Source of the DNA: KBS-83 sp051025295
Lineage (GTDB): Bacteria > Acidobacteriota > Terriglobia > Terriglobales > Acidobacteriaceae
Assembly: GCA_051025295.1 (NCBI GenBank)
Contig: JBMGJV010000019.1
Strand: one strand, 5' to 3'
DNA length: 64,000 nt
The translations under genes and the position numbers were made by a program. This document shows, piece after piece, positions 34,680 through 43,882 of this stretch; the first letter of the stretch is position 1, and the number at the start of each line of letters is the position of its first letter. The notes beneath the pieces were generated by a model that was not told the origin of the DNA, did no database searches, and saw only the letters and a list, made by a program, of their open reading frames with translations.

Positions 34680-35918
34680 ATGTCGCAAGTCCATCCGCTT
34701 CTGTCTCTGAAAGCCGCATCCGCCCCCGCTGCCCTGCTCCTCTCCGCGTCCTTGCTGCTGGCATCGGGCTGCAAGTCCGCACCCGCGCCGGAGGCCAACA
34801 ACCAGCCCGCCGCGACGACGCCCACCACCACGCAGATCAACGGTGAGGATGTCGTGACGCTCGAGCGCAAGGCCAACGCTGGCGGTAAGCAGCCGGAATT
34901 CCTGAGCGCCACCGTGATTCCAGGCCGCGGCATGAATCTGTTTCAGATCACGGCCGACCTGCCGGGCAAAGGCAAGACCAACATCCTGTTCTCGCCCTCG
35001 CTCGACGAGGCGAAGAGCAAGCTGAGCGGCGGCACGGGCGACAAGTTCGGCAATGCCTCCTTCAGCTTCGGCGGCGCGTTCCTCGTGCCTTATCCGAACC
35101 GCATCCTCGGCAAACTGTCCGACGACAAGCAGTCGCTCACGACGAGCTGGCATGGCAAGACGCTCACTCTGCCCGCGAATTTCTCTGGCAAGAAAGAGGG
35201 CGCGCCAGTGCACGCGATTCACGGACTGATCAACGATGCGAAGGTCGAAGATGTACACGTGGCCGACAGTGCCGATGGACAGACCGTGACCGGCGTGTAT
35301 CACGCTGGCGACTTCGGCGGACACTGGCTCTCGAAGACCGACCTCAGCTTCACCATCGCACTCGCCGGCAAGGACGTGACCGCCACCATTACCGCAAAGA
35401 ACGTCGGCGATCAGCCCGAGCCGATGTCGATCGGCTGGCATCCGTACTTCGCCATCCCGAGCGGCGATCGCTCCCAGGCCAAGCTGCACGTTCCCGCGGC
35501 CCAGATGGCGATGGTCAACAACTATGACGACGTCTTCCCCACTGGCAAGCTGAAGCCGGTCAAGGGCACGCCTTACGATTACAGCGCGCCCGGTGGCAAG
35601 GCGCTCGACGGCAGCTTCCTCGATGACAACTTCTCGAAGCTGACACGCACAGACGGCGTGGTCGATGTGCAGCTCATCGACCCGAAGGCGAACTACGGTA
35701 TTCATGTGCTCGGCGTCTCCCCAGAGATCAAGACGGTGCAGGTCTATGCGCCCACCGACCCGGGGAAGAACTTCGCCGCCATCGAGGAGCAGTTCAACTT
35801 CGCCGATCCGTTCGGCAAGGAGTGGCACGGCATGGACACCGGGATGGTGACACTGAAGCCCGGTGCATCCGTCACGTGGACAGTGAAGCTTGAGCTGTTC
35901 ACGCCAGAAGCGAAGTAG
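34680..35918 (+). CDS. Lipoprotein aldose 1-epimerase (galactose mutarotase)
   Basis: The ATG at 34680 starts a lipoprotein signal (LLLSASLLLASGCKSA, lipobox ASGC); the upstream in-frame extension has no support. The 412-aa product is a mutarotase-fold protein. VPYPNRILG carries the substrate-binding Arg, PVHAIHGLINDA the first active His, and SIGWHPYFAIPSG the His-Pro-Tyr motif of the second. AAIEEQFNFADPFG near the end supplies the catalytic Glu region. It interconverts alpha and beta anomers of hexoses. Export as a lipoprotein suggests a role beside the secreted GH31 glucosidase, whose product needs equilibration before uptake. That link is inferred from proximity. Confidence 0.9.
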   Translation: MSQVHPLLSLKAASAPAALLLSASLLLASGCKSAPAPEANNQPAATTPTTTQINGEDVVTLERKANAGGKQPEFLSATVIPGRGMNLFQITADLPGKGKTNILFSPSLDEAKSKLSGGTGDKFGNASFSFGGAFLVPYPNRILGKLSDDKQSLTTSWHGKTLTLPANFSGKKEGAPVHAIHGLINDAKVEDVHVADSADGQTVTGVYHAGDFGGHWLSKTDLSFTIALAGKDVTATITAKNVGDQPEPMSIGWHPYFAIPSGDRSQAKLHVPAAQMAMVNNYDDVFPTGKLKPVKGTPYDYSAPGGKALDGSFLDDNFSKLTRTDGVVDVQLIDPKANYGIHVLGVSPEIKTVQVYAPTDPGKNFAAIEEQFNFADPFGKEWHGMDTGMVTLKPGASVTWTVKLELFTPEAK

Positions 35919-35933
35919 GCTCGACGCGGTCAC

Positions 35934-35963
35934 AAGGGGCAGAGCCACACGGCTCTGCCCCTT
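35934..35963. terminator. Intrinsic terminator after the aldose epimerase gene
   Basis: AAGGGGCAGAGCC (35934-35946), loop ACAC, GGCTCTGCCCCTT (35951-35963): a perfect 13-bp stem starting 15 bases after the stop, followed by TCGCATT. Confidence 0.8.
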
Positions 35964-36166
35964 TCGCATTCGCGAGTGAGATCGCGGCGCATGCCATGAC
36001 ATTCCTCTGGTCAAACTCAAAGTCGGAACGCGCCGGAAGAAACACCACGGCCCTTTTCTGCACAAACTCGCGCGTTGGGGCCGCGCACTTCCTGTTTCGG
36101 AAAAAGTGACAGGGGAGAGCGCGAAGTGTCGTGCAACTCCGCCTTCCTCACCACGTCATAGCAGGT

Positions 36167-36424
36167 ATGAAAGCGACACAAGTGCGCTGCCTTTGCTGCG
36201 GGTACCGGACATTGACCGCTCCCGCCACCTTTGAACTCTGCCCGGTGTGCTGGTGGCAGGACGATGGCCAGGATGAGACGGATGCCGACGTGATCCGCGG
36301 AGGCGCCAACGGTATGCTCAGCCTCAGCGCAGCTCGCGTGAACTTCCTTGCGTGCGGCGCGTCGGACCCTCGCTTTCGTGAACGCGTGCGTGCACCGCTC
36401 CAGCAGGAGCGCGCGGCCGCCTGA
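36167..36424 (+). CDS. CPCC-family cysteine-rich (zinc-ribbon-like) small protein
   Basis: Start at the ATG at 36167 behind GCAGG; the frame is open to 36131 but that part is not conserved. The 85-aa product has RCLCCGYRTL and then ELCPVCWWQDDGQ, four cysteines arranged as two CxxC knuckles, followed by GGANGMLSLSAARVNF and GASDPR. This is the typical CPCC-family layout (CPCCGY..L...yeICpVCfWeDD). The knuckles probably bind zinc. The molecular role of the family is not established. It stands alone. Confidence 0.8.
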   Translation: MKATQVRCLCCGYRTLTAPATFELCPVCWWQDDGQDETDADVIRGGANGMLSLSAARVNFLACGASDPRFRERVRAPLQQERAAA

Positions 36425-36562
36425 GCTTCGGCTCTGGCGACGCGATCACTCCATGGGGCCGTAGAGGGCTGGCGGTCGCGTGCGCAGGCTCCGCCGCCCT
36501 CGCGCCATCCTCCTCACCGCACACATACATTCCTCCCGTCACCACGACCGTCCCGCCGTGGT

Positions 36563-36591
36563 TTGACCCTCTTCCCAAAGCCTCATACCAT
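36563..36591 (+). promoter_or_regulatory. Candidate sigma-70-type promoter of the tig-clpPX operon
   Basis: TTGACC (36563-36568) and TACCAT (36586-36591) are separated by 17 bases, five of six and four of six matches to the -35 and -10 consensus, about 95 bases before the trigger-factor start. The rest of the 263-base gap before that gene shows nothing else. Confidence 0.35.
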
Positions 36592-36687
36592 GAGTGGAGA
36601 GAGCGGCCTGCGTGCGCCCCACCGGGGTGCCAGGCACCGGCTCCTCCTACCAGATCGCACCGGCACACCCAGCCGCGGAAGGCACAC

Positions 36688-38064
36688 TTGAGCAATACAG
36701 AGACTGTTGACACCCCGACGCACCCGGAGACCACCGCCCCCGAGGGCACTGAGCAGCACGAGCACACTCACCAGCACGGTCCCACCTTCAACCCCGAGGT
36801 CACCCGCTCGGTTGAGGTCACCATTCCGGCCGATGAAGTCTCCCGCGCCATGCGGGGCACGGTGAAGAAGTACCAGAAGCAGGCGCGCATCCCGGGCTTC
36901 CGTGCAGGCAAGGTGCCCGAGTCGCTGGTCCGCTCGCGCTTCGCCGAGGGCATCCGCCAGGAAGTGCTCGAGGCCGTGATGCCGCAGCACTTCCAGCGCG
37001 CCATCGCCGAGGGTGGCCACAAGCTCGTCTCCCAGCCGCAGGTCATCGACATGTCCATGGAAGATGATCAGCCGCTCTGGTTCAAGGCCAGCTTCGAGGT
37101 CATGCCGGAGTTCTCCGTCGACGGTTACAACGACGTGAAAGTCGAGAAGCCGAGCGCTGACTTCTCCGAAGAGGACTTCCAGACCGAACTCGAGCGCGTG
37201 CGCGACTCGCGCTCCACCATGGAGCCGGTCGAAGAGGAGCGTCCGCTCGCCGACGGCGACTGGGCCCAGATCAACTTCACCGGCAACTTCACGGAAAACG
37301 GCGAAGTGGTGAACGGCCAGGACAATACGGGTCCGATCACTGGCGAGGAAGTGCTCCTCGAAGTGGGCGGCGCGAACACCCTGCCGTCCTTCACTGAGGC
37401 ACTGCGCGGCGCGAGCGTCGGCCAGGAGCTCAAGTTCGAGGTCGCCTACCCTGAGGACTTCGGGGAGAAGCGTCTCGCCGGCAAGACCGTCAGCTACGAC
37501 CTGACCGTCAAGGGCATCAAGCGCAAGGTGCAGCCCGAGCTGAACGACGACTTCGCTAAAGAGCTAGGCGATTACGCAACTTACGACGACTTCCTCACCC
37601 AGTTCCGCAGCAATCTGCAGACTGAAAAGACACGCCGCACCGAATCCGAAGTCCGCGATCAGTTGCTCAATGCACTCAGCGAGCGCTTTCAGTTCCCCGT
37701 TCCTGAGTCGCTGGTGCAGCAGCAGATCGATGTCCGTCTAGATCGCGGCCTTCGCGCCCTTGCGGCGCAGGGCATGCGCGAAGAGGACATGAAGCGCCTC
37801 GACTTCGCTCGCCTGCGTGCAGCCCAGCGCGATTCCGCCACAGCAGAGGTCAAATCGCTGCTGATTCTGGACCACATCGCCGAGCAGGAGAAGGTCGAAG
37901 CTACCGACGCGGAGGTCGAGCAGGAGCTCGAAATGCTATCGCTTCAGTTGCGTGAACCGGTCGATACCCTGCGCGTGCGATTGACGCAGGATGGGACGCT
38001 GGCTAGAATCCGTGAACAAATTCGTCGCGACAAGACTGCGAAGCTTCTGGTCGAGCGGCTTTAA
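36688..38064 (+). CDS. tig: Trigger factor (ribosome-associated chaperone)
   Basis: A 458-aa protein starting at TTG 36688, chosen for the Shine-Dalgarno GGAAGG seven bases before it and because no ATG or GTG fits. After an unusual hydrophilic leader with EQHEHTHQHG, the ribosome-binding domain (about 35-150) carries the signature GFRAGKVPESLV. The FKBP-type prolyl isomerase domain spans about 170-250 (GDWAQINFTGNFTENGEVV), and the helical C-terminal chaperone domain fills the rest. It binds nascent chains at the ribosome exit. It is first in the tig-clpP-clpX-lon order, the classical protein quality-control arrangement. Confidence 0.97.
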   Translation: MSNTETVDTPTHPETTAPEGTEQHEHTHQHGPTFNPEVTRSVEVTIPADEVSRAMRGTVKKYQKQARIPGFRAGKVPESLVRSRFAEGIRQEVLEAVMPQHFQRAIAEGGHKLVSQPQVIDMSMEDDQPLWFKASFEVMPEFSVDGYNDVKVEKPSADFSEEDFQTELERVRDSRSTMEPVEEERPLADGDWAQINFTGNFTENGEVVNGQDNTGPITGEEVLLEVGGANTLPSFTEALRGASVGQELKFEVAYPEDFGEKRLAGKTVSYDLTVKGIKRKVQPELNDDFAKELGDYATYDDFLTQFRSNLQTEKTRRTESEVRDQLLNALSERFQFPVPESLVQQQIDVRLDRGLRALAAQGMREEDMKRLDFARLRAAQRDSATAEVKSLLILDHIAEQEKVEATDAEVEQELEMLSLQLREPVDTLRVRLTQDGTLARIREQIRRDKTAKLLVERL

Positions 38065-38123
38065 CTCCTGACACCCGGCAACCCTCAGCAACACGCAGCG
38101 CACACGAGCAGAAAAGAGACAGC

Positions 38124-38714
38124 ATGGCATTAGTACCGATGGTCATCGAGCAGACGAGCCGGGGCGAGCGCGCCTACGACATCTACAGCCGTCTGCTGCG
38201 GGACAACATCATCTTTCTGGGAACACCGATCGACGATCAGATCGCAAACCTGGTGATCGCCCAGATGCTTTTTCTCTCCGGTGAGGACCCAGAGAAGGAT
38301 CTTCAGCTCTACATCAACTCGCCGGGCGGATCGATCACGGCCGGGCTCGCGATCTACGACACGATGCAGTTCATCAAGAACGACGTGGTCACGTACTGCA
38401 TCGGGCAGGCGGCCTCGATGGGCGCCTTTCTGCTCATGTCAGGCACCGCTGGCAAGCGCTTCGCGCTGCCTAACTCGCGCATTCTGATCCACCAGCCTTC
38501 GATGGGCGGGCTCTCCGGCCAGGCCACCGATATCGATATCCATGCTCGCGAAATCCTGCGCATCCGCGAGATCACGAACAACCTGATGTCCAAGCACACG
38601 GGGCAATCACTCGAGCGCATCGAGCGCGATGTGGAGCGTGACTTCATCATGAACTCCCCCCAGGCGAAGGAATACGGCATCATCGACGAGATCATCGACC
38701 GGCCGCGTACGTAG
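38124..38714 (+). CDS. clpP: ATP-dependent Clp protease proteolytic subunit
   Basis: A 196-aa serine protease starting at the ATG at 38124, 59 bases after tig. Catalytic residues are visible: Ser in GQAASMGAFLL, His in ILIHQPSMGG and Asp in the helix ERDVERDFIM. The oligomerisation segment YINSPGGSITAGLAIYDTMQ is canonical. It forms the double heptameric chamber that degrades proteins fed by ClpX, encoded 36 bases downstream. Confidence 0.98.
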   Translation: MALVPMVIEQTSRGERAYDIYSRLLRDNIIFLGTPIDDQIANLVIAQMLFLSGEDPEKDLQLYINSPGGSITAGLAIYDTMQFIKNDVVTYCIGQAASMGAFLLMSGTAGKRFALPNSRILIHQPSMGGLSGQATDIDIHAREILRIREITNNLMSKHTGQSLERIERDVERDFIMNSPQAKEYGIIDEIIDRPRT

Positions 38715-38750
38715 CGGTCGGCCGGGGACCGCGGCGATAAGGAGCAGTCC

Positions 38751-40028
<1,278 letters not shown>

Positions 40029-40044
40029 GCCAGCAGAACACAGG

Positions 40045-40071
40045 TGAGCCGGGACCCACCCGGCTCGCCAC
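40045..40071. terminator. Hairpin terminator after clpX
   Basis: GGTGAGCCGGG (40045-40055), loop ACCCA, CCCGGCTCGCC (40061-40071): 11 bp with one T-G pair, 16 bases after the clpX stop, followed by ACTTTCCTCC. Confidence 0.65.
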
Positions 40072-40148
40072 TTTCCTCCCTGTACGTCAAACTAAGGTCA
40101 TCCCGAAATCCGGCTGTTTTCCGTCATGCGGAACAGTCCGGTGCCCTG

Positions 40149-40174
40149 CTTGATCCGCGGGTGATCCACCCCCT
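40149..40174 (+). promoter_or_regulatory. Possible heat-shock (RpoH-type) promoter of lon
   Basis: CTTGAT and CCCCCT are separated by 14 bases, near the sigma-32 pattern CTTGAA-N11-16-CCCCAT, about 195 bases before the lon start. The remainder of the gap 40072-40370 holds no gene. The identification rests on pattern only. Confidence 0.25.
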
Positions 40175-40370
40175 CTGGTTTGGTTTACAGTTTCTAGAGA
40201 TCGAGAGACACCACACACCCGAGCCTGGCCGCCGAGCCTTTCCTATCCGCTCGAGCATCTATAGACGGACGGCCCGTATTTCGAACATCGGGTTCGTTTT
40301 GCTGCGACATCACGCGCGCAGCCCCAGGAAGCCGGCGCTCACCGGTACTCGTGAGCAGAAGGACACACAC

Positions 40371-42815
40371 GTGGCCACCAGCAGAGAGCCCAAGGATCCG
40401 AAAGAGCCCAAAGAGACCCGGGAGCGCGGCGAGACACGCAAGCTGCCCATGATGCCCATCCGCGAGATGGTCATCTTCCCCTACATGATGACGCCATTCA
40501 TCGTGGGCCGGGAGTCGAGCGTTCGCGCCCTGGAAGAGGCGCTCAACGGCGATCGCCGCATCTTCCTCGCCACCCAGCACGACGCCTCCATCGATGAGCC
40601 GAAGGCGGACGACGTCTACGCGGTCGGCACCATCGGCAACATCGTCCAGAGCGTCAAGATGCCGGACGGCAACATCAAGGTGCTGGTCGAGGGTCTCGAA
40701 CGCGCCAAGTCGAGCGAGGTGAACGACACCGACGGCTTCTTCGTCGCCACCGTGCGCATCCCGAAGGTAGCCGCACCCGGTCCCCAGACCGAGCAGTTGA
40801 TGCAGAAGGTCACCGGCCTGTTCGAGCAGTACGTCAAGCTGCAGCAGAGCCTCAACTACGAATCGATCGTCGCCGCCGTGCGCATGGACGAGCCGGGCAA
40901 GCTGGCCGACACCATCGCCGCCAACCTGCAGCTCTCCGTCGATGAGAAGCAGGAGCTCCTGAACCTCTTCGATCCGACCGAGCGCCTGGCGCGCATCGCC
41001 GACCTGCTCGACATGGAGATCGAAAAGCTCAACATGGACCGCTCGATCCAGGGTCGTGTGAAGCGGCAGATGGAGCGCGCCCAGAAGGAGTACTACCTCA
41101 ACGAGAAGATCAAGGCCATCCAGAAGGAGCTGGGCCGCGGCGAGAAGAGCGAATTCGATGAACTGAAGAAGAAAATCGAAGCCGCCGGCATGACCAAGGA
41201 AGTGCAGGACAAGGCGATGCAGGAGCTCAAAAAGCTCGAAGCCATGCCGCCCATGTCCGCCGAGTCCACCGTCTCCCGCAACTACCTGGACTGGCTCCTC
41301 GCCGTGCCGTGGAAGAAGAAGTCCAAGGAGACCCGCTCGATCGATGTCGCCGAAAAGGTGCTCGACGAGGATCACTACGGCCTCGAGAAGATCAAGGAGC
41401 GCATCCTCGAATTCCTCGCTGTCCGTCAGCTCGTCAAGAACCCGAAGGGCTCGATCCTCTGCTTCGTCGGACCTCCGGGCGTCGGTAAGACCTCGCTCGG
41501 CATGTCGATCGCGAAGGCCACCGGCCGCAAGTTCGTCCGCATGTCGCTGGGCGGTGTGCGCGATGAGGCTGAAATTCGCGGTCACCGCCGCACCTACATC
41601 GGCGCGCTCCCTGGTCAAATCATCCAGTCGATGAAGAAGGCCGGCACCAAGAACCCCGTCTTCATGCTGGACGAGGTCGACAAGATGGCCTCGGACTTCC
41701 GTGGGGATCCAGCGTCGGCCCTGCTCGAAGTGCTGGACCCGGAGCAGAACTCGAGCTTCCAGGACCACTATCTCGATGTCGAGTACGACCTGTCCCAGGT
41801 GCTCTTCGTCGCCACGGCCAACGTGCTGCACACCATCCCCGGCCCGCTGCAGGACCGCATGGAAATCCTTCGCCTTCACGGCTACACCGAGACCGAGAAG
41901 ATGGAGATCGCCCGTCAGTACCTGGTCAAAAAGCAGATCGAGGGCACCGGGCTCAGCGAGAAGAACATCGAGTTCACCGACGACGCGCTCACCGAGATCG
42001 TGCGCAGCTACACGCGCGAAGCCGGCGTCCGCAACCTCGAACGCGAGATCGGCAACGTCTGCCGCAAGGTGGCGCGCCGCGTCGTCAAGCTCGGGGCGAA
42101 GCACAAGGAATCGATCACGCGCGAGAACGTCAACGAGTTCCTCGGCGTCGTGAAGTTTCGCGACTCACAGGCACACGACAAGAACGAAGTCGGCCTCGTC
42201 ACCGGCCTTGCCTGGACCGAGATGGGTGGCAGCATCCTCTCGACCGAAGTGCAGGTGCTCGACGGCAAAGGCAAGCTCACCCTCACCGGCCAGCTCGGCG
42301 ACGTCATGCAGGAGTCGGCGCAGGCCGCTCTCTCCTACATCCGCAGCCGCGCGCACCATCTCGGCCTGGCCCGCGACTTCTACCGCAACGTCGACATTCA
42401 CGTGCACGTGCCCGAGGGCGCAATCCCGAAGGATGGTCCGTCGGCCGGCATCACCATGGCGACCGCGCTGGCAAGCGCGCTCACCAAGATTCCGGTGCGC
42501 CGCGATCTCGCTATGACTGGCGAGATCACGCTCCGCGGCAAGGTGCTCGCCATCGGTGGCCTGAAGGAGAAGCTGCTCGCTGCACATCGCGCCGGCATCT
42601 TCGAGGCAATCCTGTCGAAGGAGAACGAGAAGGATGTCGCCGAACTGCCCGACAACCTGAAGAAGGCCATGAAGCTGCACTTCGTCGAGCAGATGGACGA
42701 GGTGCTGACGATCGCCCTCGAGTCGCCGCTGCCCGAGCTGAAGGAAGAGACCCCGGAAGCGCTCGTTGCCGTACAGGCCAACGTGGCGCAGGAACGGGCG
42801 CGCGCTCACCAGTAG
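40371..42815 (+). CDS. lon: ATP-dependent Lon protease
   Basis: The start is GTG 40371, with AGAAGGA eight bases upstream. The frame is open to 40044, but that part contains the clpX terminator and is not Lon-like. The 814-aa length is normal. The LonN substrate domain begins at LPMMPIREMVIFPYMMTPF after a Lys/Glu-rich 25-residue leader. A coiled-coil helical region follows (about 200-320), then the AAA+ module (Walker A GPPGVGKTSL; Walker B VFMLDEVDKM). The protease domain has PKDGPSAGITM (catalytic Ser) and GGLKEKLLAA (catalytic Lys). It degrades misfolded and regulatory proteins. It is probably transcribed from its own promoter past the clpX terminator. Confidence 0.98.
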   Translation: MATSREPKDPKEPKETRERGETRKLPMMPIREMVIFPYMMTPFIVGRESSVRALEEALNGDRRIFLATQHDASIDEPKADDVYAVGTIGNIVQSVKMPDGNIKVLVEGLERAKSSEVNDTDGFFVATVRIPKVAAPGPQTEQLMQKVTGLFEQYVKLQQSLNYESIVAAVRMDEPGKLADTIAANLQLSVDEKQELLNLFDPTERLARIADLLDMEIEKLNMDRSIQGRVKRQMERAQKEYYLNEKIKAIQKELGRGEKSEFDELKKKIEAAGMTKEVQDKAMQELKKLEAMPPMSAESTVSRNYLDWLLAVPWKKKSKETRSIDVAEKVLDEDHYGLEKIKERILEFLAVRQLVKNPKGSILCFVGPPGVGKTSLGMSIAKATGRKFVRMSLGGVRDEAEIRGHRRTYIGALPGQIIQSMKKAGTKNPVFMLDEVDKMASDFRGDPASALLEVLDPEQNSSFQDHYLDVEYDLSQVLFVATANVLHTIPGPLQDRMEILRLHGYTETEKMEIARQYLVKKQIEGTGLSEKNIEFTDDALTEIVRSYTREAGVRNLEREIGNVCRKVARRVVKLGAKHKESITRENVNEFLGVVKFRDSQAHDKNEVGLVTGLAWTEMGGSILSTEVQVLDGKGKLTLTGQLGDVMQESAQAALSYIRSRAHHLGLARDFYRNVDIHVHVPEGAIPKDGPSAGITMATALASALTKIPVRRDLAMTGEITLRGKVLAIGGLKEKLLAAHRAGIFEAILSKENEKDVAELPDNLKKAMKLHFVEQMDEVLTIALESPLPELKEETPEALVAVQANVAQERARAHQ

Positions 42816-42833
42816 GCACACTGTTCCAGGAAG

Positions 42834-42860
42834 AAGGGCTCTGCCATTGGCAGAGCCCTT
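42834..42860. terminator. Bidirectional intrinsic terminator between lon and the convergent gene
   Basis: AAGGGCTCTGCC (42834-42845), loop ATT, GGCAGAGCCCTT (42849-42860), followed by TCTCTTT on the + strand and preceded by AAGAAG, giving a T-rich tail on the - strand. It lies 18 bases after lon and 27 bases past the stop of the leftward gene. Confidence 0.85.
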
Positions 42861-42887
42861 TCTCTTTGTACACAACTGCAGCGCGGC

Positions 42888-43697
42888 TTACTTCACAGCC
42901 CAGAACGGATCTGCCTTCGCCCATGCGTCCCACACGTAGCTCATCTGTGGGTCGGCTGCGAACAGGTTCCGCTGTGACGATTCGACCGAAGCGGCCGCCA
43001 GGTCGGTATATCGCTTGCTCGTCTCTGGATCCATCTTCTCCATCATGCTGTCGCGAGCAGCGAAGAGTTGATCCACCTCCGCCATCGACGCCATCGGCGA
43101 AATCAGCAGCCAGATCCCACCGTTCTCTCTGCCATAGGCGCTCCGGTAGACCACCAGATGATGGTCCGGATTTGTCTTGTCGAGCACGGTCGAGAGTAGC
43201 TTCAGGTACTCCTCCCAGTCGTGCGTATGCCCCACCTTCACCTTCACGCGGGTGATCTCCCAGAACCGGAGATCGTTCACTGGTGCGTCCGGCTTGTGGC
43301 TCAGATCCGGGCGATAGTTATAGATCGCGCTCTCCTTCGAGACGAGCAGCGTTGCATCCTTCCGATTCGCCTCGTTTACCTTTGCGCTCGCAGCCGCATC
43401 CTTTGCGGCTTCCATTCGTGTCTTCCTCATGTCATCCAGCGAGTCATAAGGAAAGAAGAACAGGGTGCGGGGAGCGCCGGTGAGAGCATCGAGGGCGAAG
43501 TAGTGGACCGGCGATTTCGCATCCGCCGCTATCTTGGCGAGCGCTTTCTCAGAAGCCCGATGGGGTTCGCCGGCCATCTCCGGCTTCACATATTCCACAT
43601 CGATGAACAGCACCTTGGGTGGGTGCGATTCCTGTGCTTTCGCTCCAATGGCAAACAGACAAAGTCCGGCCAGCACTGCAGTATGCATCTTGCGCAT
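42888..43697 (-). CDS. Secreted hypothetical protein, two ABM-like halves
   Basis: The ATG at 43697 has AAGGAG four bases upstream and opens a 269-aa protein with a signal peptide (TAVLAGLCLFAIGAKAQ). The mature part has two alpha/beta halves (VLFIDVEYVKPEMAGEPHRA to about 130; FWEITRVKVKVGHTHDWEEY to about 250). In each, a strand is followed by helix-rich segments, as in dimeric alpha/beta-barrel proteins. VHYFALDALTGAPRTLFFFP and HHLVVYRSAYGRENGGIWLL would be the central strands. No catalytic residue is assignable. It resembles in plan the protein at 8621, without the cysteine tail. It is convergent with lon, separated by a strong terminator. Confidence 0.72.
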   Translation of the reverse strand: MRKMHTAVLAGLCLFAIGAKAQESHPPKVLFIDVEYVKPEMAGEPHRASEKALAKIAADAKSPVHYFALDALTGAPRTLFFFPYDSLDDMRKTRMEAAKDAAASAKVNEANRKDATLLVSKESAIYNYRPDLSHKPDAPVNDLRFWEITRVKVKVGHTHDWEEYLKLLSTVLDKTNPDHHLVVYRSAYGRENGGIWLLISPMASMAEVDQLFAARDSMMEKMDPETSKRYTDLAAASVESSQRNLFAADPQMSYVWDAWAKADPFWAVK

Positions 43698-43882
43698 GTA
43701 GCTCCTTATGGAAGGGCCCTGGTGACAAATCATTCAAGTCAAGGGGAAAGGTGGAGCCCAGAGAAAGGCCGGTAGTAACGGCAGCGTGGGGAACGCTTTG
43801 GGTCTGGAGGGAGGACCAGCCCACTCTATAGCGTCACTGGCGGCGCATGCAATCCGATTGCACCGGCGTTCCTGATCCGGTA

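Noticed and set aside
40044..40370. Upstream extension of lon to 40044
   Set aside because: The stretch contains the clpX terminator and encodes nothing Lon-like. GTG 40371 has a ribosome-binding site and gives the normal length.
40194..42104. 636-codon - strand open frame opposite lon
   Set aside because: Antisense shadow of the Lon coding sequence; its Leu/Asp/Val-rich composition mirrors Lon codon third positions.
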